Below, in pieces: positions 16,849 through 25,933 of a stretch of 64,000 nucleotides of DNA. This DNA is from Deinococcus taeanensis (GTDB lineage: Bacteria; Deinococcota; Deinococci; Deinococcales; Deinococcaceae), in the NCBI RefSeq assembly GCF_020229735.1, contig NZ_CP083460.1, forward strand, positions 14,748 to 78,747, written 5' to 3'. The notes beneath the pieces were generated by a model that searched no databases, was not told where the DNA came from, and saw only the letters and a program-made list of their open reading frames with translations. The translations under genes and the position numbers were made by a program. Each line of letters begins with the position of its first letter. The first letter of the stretch is position 1.

Positions 16849-17406
16849 ATGACGTTCGTCCACCACCCCACCACCCGCGACGTGGTCTACCTGAACGTCC
16901 TGCTCAATACGTTGGGCAGCCCGCAACGCCATCAGGTGGCGCAGGCCGCGCAACGCGCGCTCAACCGCGGAGAGATTAAGCCGCACGCCGGCTGGGGCGC
17001 CGACGCCCTGCGGTACACGCCAGCGCTTCGATACTGGTGGGCACGGACCATCCAAGTGGTCCACAGACCGGAGAACACACAGGACGACGAACTGAGCGCC
17101 CGACCATTGGCAGCGCCAGCCGAAGTACACCTCGAACAGGTGGTGCGAACTGCTTTTCCGGGTGTGCAGCCGTGGGCGCTCCACCTGCTGGGGACGCTGG
17201 GCGCAGCGCACCCACCTGGGGACGTTGCAGGCCTCGCGGCTAAGTGGTGGGACGTCATCGCGCGCCAGCGCGGCGCCACGCGGCTCATGGGCGTGCGCGG
17301 GACCCTGCCGCGCGCCCACGACACCTTCGCGCACCTGCAGAAGGTCGCCGCGAAGACCGCGCCACAGAGCCTCAACCGCGCACGCCCAAGGGGAACTCGA
17401 CATTGA
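16849..17406 (+). CDS. Hypothetical protein
   Basis: About 185 residues, starting MTFVHHPTTRDVVYLNVLLN. The ATG at 16849 has GGGAGG a few bases upstream. Tryptophan- and arginine-rich stretches (YWWARTIQVVHR, AAKWWDVIARQRGATRL) occur, with no transmembrane segment or signal peptide. I do not recognise the family. The IS701 insertion 24 bp upstream has probably removed its promoter. Confidence 0.5.
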   Translation: MTFVHHPTTRDVVYLNVLLNTLGSPQRHQVAQAAQRALNRGEIKPHAGWGADALRYTPALRYWWARTIQVVHRPENTQDDELSARPLAAPAEVHLEQVVRTAFPGVQPWALHLLGTLGAAHPPGDVAGLAAKWWDVIARQRGATRLMGVRGTLPRAHDTFAHLQKVAAKTAPQSLNRARPRGTRH

Positions 17407-17739
17407 CCTGAGTCTGGGTTCTTTCCAGAGCCTACCTACTTTGGATACTGCATGCGGGACGAGCGCTCACTGATGCGAGCGGCCAACACAACGTCTCCGC
17501 CAGACGTCATAACTACAGAAAATACGTCTAGCACGCAGAGTCAATCAATCTGCGGACAAATAGCGTCCTGCACGGCTAGAACTGATTTTCGCTACCTTGT
17601 TGCTTCGGCTGCGCACGGTCCTAGAGCGGAAAATCCCTGTAAGCCCACGATAGGGATCTTTAAGTGTTATCTAAAATCGTCGGTCCGTCATGTGCGCCTT
17701 GTACTGAGCGGAGTAGTTGTGTCGCAACACGGTCGGGGG
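17407..17739. other. No supported gene
   Basis: I see nothing recognisable. It may include one end of the Tn554-like element, whose termini I cannot define. Confidence 0.4.
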
Positions 17740-18414
17740 TCATTGGAGGCTCATCACGTCTTCTCGGAGCATTGCGAAGTCTAGGTTCTCGAGGTGGCTC
17801 CGGTGTTCGGCGATCATCCCTTCAAGACGGATGGCTTTGCGCGCGAGAAATTCTTGTCGTGAGTTCCAGTAGTGCTGGTAGCGGCGCTGCACATCAGAGG
17901 ATGGCACGAATTCATCGTCAGGGTAGACCTGACTGGTCGGCCATGGTCCCGAAACCCACCCAATGGCTTCGAACTGCTGGCGCCGACGCAGCAGGTACTG
18001 TTCCTGTTCCTCCAGATAAACCACGTACTCTGCGAGCGCTTTGTGTTGTGTTTCTCTGGAAACATACTTCTTTTTCCGGGCTCTGATGGCCCGAGTGGTG
18101 AAGCGGCGAGGGGGCGGCCACTTGGTGAATTTCGAGAAGTCGGGGGTGAGTTCCGCGGTGAGGTCCCTGTCCTGGGCCTCAGCCAGCAAGCGCCGCGCCT
18201 CTGGATTACGAGTGAAGATAGAGCGGTGCATCCGTGCATCTGGGTCGAATTGCCGGACCGTGGCAATCACATTTGAAACCCGAAGGTTCCGCTTGGAGGG
18301 TGGGAGATGCACCTGTTGTTCCGCGAGAAAGGCCAGCGCCTGTTTGACCAAGCGCAGATTGGACTGGGCGGAATTTCTGCGTGGGGCAGATTGATTCAGG
18401 GTTGGGTCGGTCAT
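17740..18414 (-). CDS. tnpC: TnpC-like protein of a Tn554-type transposition module
   Basis: About 224 residues, basic and helix-rich, with a coiled-coil-like segment (ALAEYVVYLEEQEQYLLRRRQ). It follows two tyrosine recombinases, its start overlapping the end of the second by 4 bp. This order (large recombinase A, larger recombinase B, small protein C) is that of Tn554, where TnpC influences the orientation and efficiency of transposition. The name rests on position and general character rather than a motif. Confidence 0.55.
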   Translation of the reverse strand: MTDPTLNQSAPRRNSAQSNLRLVKQALAFLAEQQVHLPPSKRNLRVSNVIATVRQFDPDARMHRSIFTRNPEARRLLAEAQDRDLTAELTPDFSKFTKWPPPRRFTTRAIRARKKKYVSRETQHKALAEYVVYLEEQEQYLLRRRQQFEAIGWVSGPWPTSQVYPDDEFVPSSDVQRRYQHYWNSRQEFLARKAIRLEGMIAEHRSHLENLDFAMLREDVMSLQ

Positions 18415-20524
18415 AGTCCTGTTGGGAGGCGGGCCTGAAGGGATTCCCAGAGGGTCAGCTGCTGCGGTATGGGTTGGAGGTGGGTGGTACTGGTCGTCTG
18501 GCCAAATGTGTACGTCAGGGTGGTGTCTTTATATCGGTGCCCGAGTCCCTCTTGAATGACGTGCAGTGGTGTTCCCAGGTCCAACCGGGCGAGGGTATTG
18601 GCATACCTAAGGTCATGGGCGGCAAAGAAATCTGCCAGTCCTTCCAATTCGACCCCTAGCGAGCAGTGACGCGCTAAGCCGCGCAGGTGAGTTTGTAGGA
18701 GGCAAGCAGTACCCGTCGAAAACAGGTACTTTCCAGTGGTGTAGCCCATTGCCTTGGCGCGTTCTGGATGGAGTACCGGCCAGCCTGGCCACCGCTCTTC
18801 GTGAAGGGCCATGAGATGGGTGATGTGCGGATTGAGTCTTTTCGGCACCTGATGAAATGTCGGCGTTTGTGGAGCGCGCTTTCCGTACTTCGCGAGCACC
18901 TGGAACGTGAAGTAGCCTTCACTTCTACCTGAATACCCCTTGTCGATCCGGATCTGCTGACCTTCGTGGATGCGCATTCCGGTCGCAAGGGTCAGCAGGA
19001 CGAAGAGCGTGCCGTAGGCAACACCCGCACTCAACGCATCCATGTCGAGCAGGACGCGTGGCTGTTGACCTGCTGCACGCGCGCACGCGTAGTGCTGTTG
19101 GCAGAGGCGGTGCAGACCTCCTGATGGCCTCATTACCCCCGACCGTCCCTGGGTGAAGTCGAGCTTTCTATGGCCGGCCCCCAGCAGGCATTGCCGGAGG
19201 GCCGTGTCATACCAAGCGTCGTGTAAAACAGCGAAAAAAGGTTTTTCGAGAGGTTCGCCGCTCGGGCTATACGCCCCTAGATATTCGGTGAGGACGACGT
19301 CGGCGTGGCTGAATCGATTGGGCAGCGCGCTGCCCATGTCCCTCGCCTCCTGATCCAGGTGACGGTCTGTAGTGATTCGAAAGGAGAGGGTGGCCGAGTG
19401 ATCGGGTAAGGTAACGTCGTACTGCAGGGGTGCGCGTCCCCCCTCGACGAACCGCAGCCGCGCTTCTTTCGCTGCGGCATAGAGTGCCTGAAACGCAAAA
19501 GAGCGGCATTCATTCACTAGAAACAGAGGCAAAATCTTCGGCATCAGCGCGTCGAGCCTGCGCTGTCGGCGCGCCGTTTGGTCCGCGCGGGCCTGGAGAA
19601 GGAGGTCATCCAGATCAAGGGGTGCCGAGAAGAGTGGCAGTGCCCAGGGAGCGAGTTGGCCCTCCAGGTGAGGTTCGTTTTCAATCAACCTTGTCTGAGC
19701 GTCCGTTGCCACAATGTACAACCGCAGGTTTTGTACCCGTGTTGACGCCATGAGGTGGCTGGTGCCCTCACTGACGCCCAGGGCGTAATTTCGTAAGTAG
19801 GTGTTGATGTTGCCTGGGGTCAGTGGGGACTCCTCGGGGCGGCGAAGGAGTGGGGCCAGCGAAGAGAGTGTGCCGGAGATCGTTCGTGGCGCATTGCGCT
19901 CCTGGCCGCGAGCGTTCTTTTCGCCCATCATGGCTGCGGCGATGTAGCCACAGGTAGCCGCCAGCCGAGCATCTTGCTGGCTCCACAACCACTTGGCAAG
20001 GTCTGCAAACCGGGGATTCGCCCCATGCTCTGATTCCGAGCGGGAGATCAGGAGGGAGACGATCACCGCAGGCAGGTGCGTGAGGTTCAGCCAGCCAAGG
20101 GCTGTCAGGTAGCGGCCGGGAAGGAGGGCTTGTGCCGCGACGTGGAGATCAGCCGGGGCGCGGCCCTCAGCCAAGGCACGGTCAAGGGCCCACCCCACCC
20201 GAATACTCTGGTCGCGGTCCCACCGGGTCATCCAGTCGCCGCTCGGACTGAGGGAGGCGAACTGAGCCGGTCGGCCCTGCGCCTCCCAAGCTTCGCTCCA
20301 TACTTTCCTGAGCTTCCTCACCTGCCATCGACGCTGGTTCCACTGCGGGGGGGACTCTCAAGAACATACGTGACCAGCGCCGGGGCCCAGGGTTCGCAGG
20401 CGACCACCATCTCGTGCAGGCTGGACAGGAGTTTGGTTGGTGGTCTAGGCGCGCCCGAGGCACCCCAGGCGGTCACGCGGGCGCCCAGCAGAGGGTCGAG
20501 GCGTGAGGCCAGGTCAGTGATCAC
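18411..20524 (-). CDS. tnpB: TnpB-like tyrosine recombinase of a Tn554-type module, with a frameshift
   Basis: A continuous frame of 636 residues runs from 20321 down to 18411. Catalytic-domain motifs are TGMRIHEGQQIRID (Arg), HDLRYANTLARL (H-x-x-R) and LGHRYKDTTLTY (GHR box and Tyr). The true N-terminus probably lies upstream in another frame: a frame begins MITDLASRLDPLLG at 20524, overlapping the tnpA stop by ATGA, and ends at a seven-G run (20347-20353). Adding one base there joins it to QWNQRRWQVRKLRKVW. The gene is therefore frameshifted, or the run is miscalled. Confidence 0.75.
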
Positions 20525-21891
20525 GCGGTCCCCACAGGCAGTGGCAAGATCCCGTCAGCCTGCAACTCGTCTAGGAGGCCGTTCATGATCGGGGGCGGTG
20601 GAGCGGCTTTCGATGCAATTGTCCGCATCCAGGCCTGCATCAAAAAGGTCACGGCGCCGCGGTGGTCGTAATGCTGTAGGGACCGCCAGGACAGCCATCC
20701 CATGTCCGTGACGTACGCCTCGACCGCCTTCACGCAGCCGAATTCCTCGTCGCCGTGCTCCGCCCATATTCGGTCCAGATCAGCGTTGATGTACCAGTGG
20801 CGGATGTGATGCGGGGAGATGATGAGTTGACCGCACGACATGTGCCGGGCGCTGCGCCGACGCAGTTTGGCCCACGCGGCCGCCCAGAACGCCGTGGGGC
20901 TATACGGGGTTTTCCGCTCGGTCAAGAAAACCGGGACACTGGCTGGATCGATCTTTTCGCGCCGCAGGTACTCCAGGTACCGCTCGGGGGTCCACGCCCT
21001 TGTTCTGAGCCATTTGACACAGCCGCTGTGATGCTCGTCGTATTTGGGCCGTTCAGTCAGAAAGTACGCGAGGAGGGCGCGCGTTGCCTCGTTGCTCAGG
21101 TCCACGAGTTTGCGTGGACTGTATCCCTGTCCCTTGGTGTGGAGCCGTACACGTGCGTTTAAACCCGCTGTGTCCATGCCAGCCCACGTCATGCCGCACA
21201 CTTCGGCGACGCGCGCGCCGCTGCACAGCAGGAGTTCAAGCACAGCCAGGTCCCGCAGCCACCACATGGCAGCGCGCGCGGCCTTACGCAGGAGGCTTGG
21301 CAGTTCGGGATTATCGAGGACGCCCTGCGGGATGACGGCGCCTTTCTGAATCTGGTAGTACCCAAACGGGGTGCGGGACAGCGTGCCGTCATGCAATGTG
21401 CTGCGCCGCAGGAGATGTTGGTGGCGGCGCAATTGCCGCGCGCTGCAGCGCATGGCGTCAAGGGGGTGATCTGCGCGTAGCTTGAGTGTATTGAGGGCAG
21501 CAAACGCTAGTTTGAGCAGATAAAGCACGGTGTTGATCGTGGTGGGGGGGCTGGCAGGCCGGGCGCCGCACATCAGGCGGACAGACAAGAGCCCATGTTT
21601 GACCTGTACGCCGTACTGATCCCGGAAGACCTGTTCGATGGCTTGCCGGACGGCGCCCGGCTTGGCAGTCCAAGCCAAATTTGCGCATGCTCCGGCCTGG
21701 TTGATGCGGTGAAGCAGGCGGGCGCACTGCTGGGCCAGCTTGCCGCCGTGCGCTCGGGCGAGGTGGGTCGTGATGCGGCTGAGGACGCGCAGGAGACGGC
21801 ATCCGTCATAGACGGCGTAGAGGTCACCTTTTTTCCGGAAAATAAGGTGGCTGGGCTGGTGTGGCCGCGTGGGCCCACTGGCGATGGACAT
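20521..21891 (-). CDS. tnpA: TnpA-like tyrosine recombinase of a Tn554-type module
   Basis: About 456 residues. The active-site set is visible: GARVAEVCGMTW (Arg), SPHHIRHWYINADL (H-x-x-R-H) and SLQHYDHRG (Tyr). A basic central region has KGQGYSPRKLVDL. It is the first gene of a three-gene minus-strand operon, its stop overlapping the next start. It acts in site-specific insertion of the element; cargo, if any, is not obvious. Confidence 0.8.
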   Translation of the reverse strand: MSIASGPTRPHQPSHLIFRKKGDLYAVYDGCRLLRVLSRITTHLARAHGGKLAQQCARLLHRINQAGACANLAWTAKPGAVRQAIEQVFRDQYGVQVKHGLLSVRLMCGARPASPPTTINTVLYLLKLAFAALNTLKLRADHPLDAMRCSARQLRRHQHLLRRSTLHDGTLSRTPFGYYQIQKGAVIPQGVLDNPELPSLLRKAARAAMWWLRDLAVLELLLCSGARVAEVCGMTWAGMDTAGLNARVRLHTKGQGYSPRKLVDLSNEATRALLAYFLTERPKYDEHHSGCVKWLRTRAWTPERYLEYLRREKIDPASVPVFLTERKTPYSPTAFWAAAWAKLRRRSARHMSCGQLIISPHHIRHWYINADLDRIWAEHGDEEFGCVKAVEAYVTDMGWLSWRSLQHYDHRGAVTFLMQAWMRTIASKAAPPPPIMNGLLDELQADGILPLPVGTA

Positions 21892-21917
21892 GATCCCCCC
21901 GAATTGACAGGTCGGAG

Positions 21918-21936
21918 CGATGACGTTGCGTCATCG
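21918..21936. promoter_or_regulatory. Inverted repeat upstream of tnpA
   Basis: CGATGACG/CGTCATCG arms of 8 bp flank a TTG loop, a few bases after a TTGACA (21904-21909). It lies 27 bp upstream of the tnpA start and could be an operator or a terminus-proximal site. The remaining bases to 22149 show no gene. Confidence 0.35.
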
Positions 21937-22149
21937 TTCAAGGCGGATGCGGCTCGGGGGGGACGTGGCCGCACGTGATGTGCCTTCTAAGAGCCTGTTT
22001 ATTTGCGGGTGGATTTCCTTCCCGGAGGAGGGGCGCAAAAAGGGGTAAGACACTCATTGTAGGTCAGGGGCGTGCGCCGAGGCAAGGCATGAACTGATCC
22101 TGCCGGGCACGGAAAGCTCCCCTCCTTGTCCCCAAGCCCTTCAATAATT

Positions 22150-22166
22150 TATGCTTAATAAGCATA
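22150..22166. promoter_or_regulatory. Palindromic operator-like site, copy 1
   Basis: TATGCTTA-A-TAAGCATA is a perfect palindrome just upstream of the gene at 22187. An extended copy with the same core lies at 24143-24163, upstream of the convergent gene cluster. Shared sites at both ends suggest control by one regulator, perhaps the XRE protein or the antitoxin-like protein. Confidence 0.6.
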
Positions 22167-22186
22167 TTCAGCAGCGGAGCGCCGTC

Positions 22187-22714
22187 ATGACTCAGACTCT
22201 CACCGTCTTCGACCTCAAGTCACGGCCCTGGGCAATCCTGCGGGCCCTGGCGGACGGTCAGGACTTTCTCCTGCTTGAAGCGGGCCGCCCCGTTGGCCGC
22301 CTCGTCCCTTGCCCCGCCGAACCCAGCACTGGTGCCCCAACACTGGCACAAAGCCTTTCAGTGGACGCGCTCTGCGCACTTCTTGGCGACGAGGACCTCA
22401 GCCGCCTCTCCGGGGTGACCGCCGCAACGTTCGCCCTGGCACGCAGCCGCGGGACGTTCCCCGCTCACGTGCAGGCCCGGCTCGAAGCGGTCAGTGCAGC
22501 CGTTGCTCTGCAACTGCCGCTCGGCCCTGCCACGCGCATCCGGACATGGTGGCGCCGTCCTCATCCCGAGCTGGCCGGCCGCTCGCCCCTGGCGCACCTC
22601 GCTCTGGCTTGGACGCCAGGCGACGCCCACTCAGAGCAGGTGTTCCGAGTCATCCAGCGGCAGGACGCCCTTCAGCAGCTGACCTTGCGTCCCGGGCGTC
22701 CCGAGAGGCCCTGA
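22187..22714 (+). CDS. Putative antitoxin (Phd-like N-terminus, Xre/MbcA-type toxin-binding C-terminus)
   Basis: About 175 residues. The start MTQTLTVFD at 22187 is preferred because an earlier ATG falls inside the palindrome; GGAG lies upstream. The N-terminus (FDLKSRPWAILRALADGQ, then EAGRPVGRLVP) resembles Phd/YefM antitoxins. The C-terminal part (RIRTWWRRPHPELAGRSPL) resembles the DUF2384/MbcA toxin-binding domain. Fusion of both features is unusual. No RES or Fic toxin is adjacent, so the partner may be the DUF2442-like gene or lost. This is inference from motif resemblance. Confidence 0.5.
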   Translation: MTQTLTVFDLKSRPWAILRALADGQDFLLLEAGRPVGRLVPCPAEPSTGAPTLAQSLSVDALCALLGDEDLSRLSGVTAATFALARSRGTFPAHVQARLEAVSAAVALQLPLGPATRIRTWWRRPHPELAGRSPLAHLALAWTPGDAHSEQVFRVIQRQDALQQLTLRPGRPERP

Positions 22715-22717
22715 GCG

Positions 22718-23035
22718 TCAAGGGTGCCCGGGGGACGGTTCCGAACTGTCTGGAAGCTCATCAATCATGCCCAACAACCACCGGGCGTCCGCGCGCAGCG
22801 CCCGGGCCAGCGCCACAACCTCAAAGTCATACACGCTCCGCTTCTCTTTCTCAATGCGGGTCAGGGTCGGCTGGCTGATCTCAAAACCTGACTCCTGGCG
22901 AATCCGCTCATGCAGATCCGCCAGGGTCAGCGCGCGGCGCAGGCGCAGCTCACGCACCCGTCTACCAACCACGTTGCTCGCTTCCCCCACGCCCTTCGCA
23001 CTCGTCTGACGCCGAAGGGCGCTGGACCGTCTCAC
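22718..23035 (-). CDS. XRE-family transcriptional regulator
   Basis: About 105 residues with a lambda-repressor-type helix-turn-helix: VRELRLRRALTLADLHERI, then ISQPTLTRIEKEKRSVYDFE. It probably represses its own cluster and may bind the palindromes at 22150 and 24143. The upstream gene stop lies 74 bp inside this frame, so the real start may be a later GTG. Confidence 0.7.
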   Translation of the reverse strand: MRRSSALRRQTSAKGVGEASNVVGRRVRELRLRRALTLADLHERIRQESGFEISQPTLTRIEKEKRSVYDFEVVALARALRADARWLLGMIDELPDSSEPSPGHP

Positions 23036-23738
23036 AGCGCAAATGTACCACGCACCCCGATTGAGGCGCCTCTGCCGGCGCCCTCAGCAGCATCAACAGG
23101 GGCGTCTCAATCAGGTCCAGGCGGCCGAACCGGATGCAGCCAGCGGCCGTGTGAACATGCGGCTGGTGTGGGCAGCGCTGAAGGGCGTGGTTCCACGGTT
23201 GCCGGATCAGACTGGGCAGCAGCGCGGCCGGGACCAGGCTGGTCAAGATCAAGGCAAGGTCACTCAGCCGGGCGTGGACGAGCTCAGCGGGTACCGGCTG
23301 GTACCGTTCGGCGATGCTGCGCCATTCGCTCTGCCGCAGGCCCAGGAGCGGCAGGAGGCGGTCCAGGGGGCGCACGTCAAGATAGGCATGCGGAGCGGGC
23401 TCCAGGCCTTTCAGGTACGGCAGCATGGGCCGGTACCGCTGCGCCTGCGGGAGCAGGGCGTCAAGCCCCACCGGGAGTGCGCCGTGCGGCGCGGCGCGGA
23501 TGGAGGCCAGGTCCAGCGCAGCGCCGGACGGCCAGAGCACATGCTGCCCATCGGGCGACGGGACCGGCTGCCGGGCAATCTGGGGCCACCGCAGCGAGTG
23601 GTGCGTGCGCAGGGTGCATAGGGGCTCCAGATTCAGCAGGCGGGTCTGCCCGTCGTTCAGCGTCACCCACGTGTGGTGGTCGCCTTCAGCCCAGACGTCG
23701 GTGATTCGGAGGTCAGCTGGGCCCATGGGGCACTCCAT
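22962..23738 (-). CDS. DUF2442-like N-terminal domain protein
   Basis: About 258 residues. The first 75 fit the DUF2442 pattern (ITDVWAEGDHHTWVTLNDG, then LLNLEPLC and HVLWPSGAALDLASIR). The remaining 180 are unrecognised but helix-rich. DUF2442 proteins often accompany toxin-antitoxin genes. The start at 23738 (MECPMGPADLR) is one option; 23726 is another. It overlaps the end of the gene upstream and the start of the XRE gene downstream, so the three form one minus-strand operon. Confidence 0.5.
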   Translation of the reverse strand: MECPMGPADLRITDVWAEGDHHTWVTLNDGQTRLLNLEPLCTLRTHHSLRWPQIARQPVPSPDGQHVLWPSGAALDLASIRAAPHGALPVGLDALLPQAQRYRPMLPYLKGLEPAPHAYLDVRPLDRLLPLLGLRQSEWRSIAERYQPVPAELVHARLSDLALILTSLVPAALLPSLIRQPWNHALQRCPHQPHVHTAAGCIRFGRLDLIETPLLMLLRAPAEAPQSGCVVHLRCETVQRPSASDECEGRGGSEQRGW

Positions 23739-23991
23739 AGGTGCTGACGAGGGTCGACACGGCTGTCCACACTTCATGCCGGGCGCAAGTCCAGGTCCCC
23801 TGGAAGGTCAGGGTCAGGCCGGGCTGCTCCGCTGCCGACCGCCGCACCTGCACGGGCGCGCTCGGATCAAAGGTCAGGGCCACCCCGCTGATGGCCTGCA
23901 GCAGTGGACGCCGGGGCCATGTCATGCCTGGAGGCACGAGCAGCAGCAGGACGGGAACGGTGAACTCAGCGTCACAGGACATGCTTACCAC
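23713..23991 (-). CDS. Hypothetical protein, first gene of the cluster
   Basis: About 92 residues beginning MVSMSCDAEFTVPVLLLLVP. It is not recognised. It overlaps the next gene by a few codons, which supports co-translation. The extended palindrome at 24143-24163 lies about 150 bp upstream and may control it. Composition is protein-like (VALTFDPSAPVQVRR, LTLTFQGTWTC). Confidence 0.45.
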   Translation of the reverse strand: MVSMSCDAEFTVPVLLLLVPPGMTWPRRPLLQAISGVALTFDPSAPVQVRRSAAEQPGLTLTFQGTWTCARHEVWTAVSTLVSTYGVPHGPS

Positions 23992-24142
23992 CGGCGCGTA
24001 GAACGGGCCAGGTTGTCTCCAGGGGGCGCGAAGTGTGGGACCGGGTGGGCGCCATGCTACGTGCCGATTTGGCTCGGTGAAGGGGGCAGCGAAGGTCAGC
24101 GGATTGTGCCATTGAGATCCTCTTCAACTCCTGTCACCAACG

Positions 24143-24163
24143 AATATGCTTAATAAGCATATT
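24143..24163. promoter_or_regulatory. Palindromic operator-like site, copy 2
   Basis: A perfect 21-bp palindrome with arms AATATGCTTA and TAAGCATATT around one A. The core is identical to 22150-22166. It lies upstream of the minus-strand cluster 23991-22718. Confidence 0.6.
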
Positions 24164-24180
24164 TCCCAGGGAGAGGGGCG

Positions 24181-24522
24181 TCAACCCAGCGCGCCCCAGC
24201 AGTTCACCGCTGGCCCGACACGTCCGGCGGTGCACTGAACCAAAGGACCTCGGCCCCCCGGCCCATACTGGTCACCCAGAAGGGGCGCCCACACCGCCAG
24301 CAGACACAGCTGCACCACACTTTCGGCGCTGCCCAGTACGCCAAAGGCAAGGCCCACCTGGAGGACCATCACTAGGGTCATGACCTTCACCGCCACTTCT
24401 GTTCTGGATGCGTTGTCAAGCGCGGTGAGTGGGCCGGACGAAGCCTTCTCGGCCGAGGCTGCACGAGGCTTATGAGCCAGGTCTTTGAAGGGATCTCGCT
24501 GACCTCTTGGGGCCGGCAACAC
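24181..24522 (-). CDS. Possible small membrane protein
   Basis: About 113 residues with one long hydrophobic stretch (VMTLVMVLQVGLAFGVLG, then VVQLCLLAVWAPLLG) that could form one or two membrane helices. No family is recognised and there is no clear ribosome-binding site. The support is weak. Confidence 0.25.
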   Translation of the reverse strand: MLPAPRGQRDPFKDLAHKPRAASAEKASSGPLTALDNASRTEVAVKVMTLVMVLQVGLAFGVLGSAESVVQLCLLAVWAPLLGDQYGPGGRGPLVQCTAGRVGPAVNCWGALG

Positions 24523-24527
24523 AGCGA

Positions 24528-24806
24528 TCAGAGGGCAAAAACTGGACCGTCAGGCTCCACCGCGGCCACGAACCTGAGAGCCTCTACCGCTGCGACCTGA
24601 CTCTCGTCGACTATCCCTGAGACCAACGAGTATCGCTTGAGAAACTTGACGTTGATCTCGCGGACACCCGCACCTTGCAGCAGCTCAATCACAGTCTCTT
24701 GCTGAGCCTCGACCCTGCTTCTATCAGATTCAAGGTGATATGCACCAGCATCGTTGAACCTCCATGCTGCAGTGTACCCAGCCTTCTCGTACCTGAAGGT
24801 CCTTGG
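24528..24806 (-). pseudogene. C-terminal fragment of an unknown gene
   Basis: This is an open stretch of 92 codons without a good start, between a TAG upstream and a TGA at 24528. It reads YEKAGYTAAWRFNDAGAYH, then REINVKFLKRYSLVSGIVDE and FVAAVEPDGPVFAL. The composition is convincingly protein-like and more AT-rich than the surroundings. It is probably the tail of a gene whose front was lost. The family is not recognised. The bases from 24807 to 25104 hold nothing I can support. Confidence 0.35.
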
Positions 24807-25104
24807 CTAGGCGCACTACGCCCCCCACCGAACCCCTACCCTGTCCCTGCCTCCGCGCCGGCTTCAGCGGGGTGAAAAGTTGGGCTCCCGCCTGCTCGCC
24901 GGCGCTTACCCATCTTCCTGCTGTTTGTTGAGGCCTCTGCTGGCACAGGGGAGGGGAGAGTAAGCCACAGGGCCCAAGTAAACCTGGCCCCTGGATCTCA
25001 ATTCACATCCGTTCTGGCCACGCCTTTTCTCAAGCGCAGGCCGCATGAGCCGGATCACTGGCAGAGATGACTGGACCGCCCTACCCACTGACCTCAAAGA
25101 CGGG

Positions 25105-25701
25105 TCAGTTCGCAGGAGTGACGGTGAGAAGACCAGGGCGCCAGCTGCCCGTCGTCACGGCCTTGGCGTCGGACGTTGAACCGCGTAGCCAAGCGTCCAG
25201 GTCCCGGGTGAGCAGCAGCGCCGGCATCCGGTCGTGCACCTCGGCGAGGTCCTCGGTGGGCGGGCGGGTGATGATCGTGCAACTCAGCAGCGGGCCGTCG
25301 GGAGTGTCCCGCTGTCCCCACAGCCCCAAGGCGAGCAGGGGCCGGTCATCCGGCCGGGCGATGCGGACCTTGCTTTTGTTCGGCCACTCGAAAAAGGCAC
25401 TTAGGGGCACTACGCAGCGGCCACCCGCTTTGAACGCGTCCTTGAAGACCTTGCTGCGCTCGATGGTCTCGATGCGGGCGTTGAAGGTGGCGTACTTTTT
25501 CGCGGCTTGGAGATCCAGTCCAGGCGGAATGAGGCCCCAGCGGCCCGAACGTACTGTCCACGCCTCGTCCAGGGTAAGGAATGGGGCGGCCTGGGTGGGT
25601 TTGATTTCGGGCTGATCGGGCGAAGCCGCGTCGATCTGGAAGGTGTCGCGCAGGGTCTGGTGCATTCGTTCGGACAGGGTGAATTCAATTCGACCACACA
25701 T
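25105..25701 (-). CDS. SOS response-associated peptidase (SRAP/YedK/HMCES family)
   Basis: About 198 residues starting MCGRIEFTL, which leaves the catalytic Cys2 exposed after removal of Met. SRAP proteins crosslink to abasic sites in single-stranded DNA and shield them. Key residues are visible: Cys2, an Asn in FNARIET, Glu in SAFFEW and His in EVHDRMP. The start at 25701 has GGAGG upstream; the longer frame to 25815 is rejected because it crosses the promoter. A 17-bp site matching the Deinococcus RDRM lies 32 bp upstream, so DdrO-controlled DNA-damage induction is likely. Confidence 0.92.
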   Translation of the reverse strand: MCGRIEFTLSERMHQTLRDTFQIDAASPDQPEIKPTQAAPFLTLDEAWTVRSGRWGLIPPGLDLQAAKKYATFNARIETIERSKVFKDAFKAGGRCVVPLSAFFEWPNKSKVRIARPDDRPLLALGLWGQRDTPDGPLLSCTIITRPPTEDLAEVHDRMPALLLTRDLDAWLRGSTSDAKAVTTGSWRPGLLTVTPAN

Positions 25702-25732
25702 GGTTCTGCCTCCTTGCGAATGAATAAATATA

Positions 25733-25749
25733 TTACGTCTAGAGCGTAA
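25733..25749. promoter_or_regulatory. RDRM-like DdrO operator
   Basis: TTACGTCTAGAGCGTAA is 17 bp with TTACG and CGTAA half-sites. It fits the known radiation/desiccation response motif of Deinococcus (TTAYG...CRTAA) in length and symmetry. Its position just upstream of the SRAP start fits repression by DdrO until PprI/IrrE cleaves it. Confidence 0.65.
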
Positions 25750-25933
25750 TTCTACCACAGAAGTCTCCCAGCGAGGCCTCGAGTGATCGCAGCACTCACA
25801 GCCTTCCCGCCTCACCTACGAGCGGCCATTGCTCCCCAGCGGCTCCGACCAACACCACAGATCAGCTGGTCGCGGCTTTCACCATGACCGTCAGCGCAGC
25901 CACGAGAAACAGCCGCAACAACAGTCCGAACAC

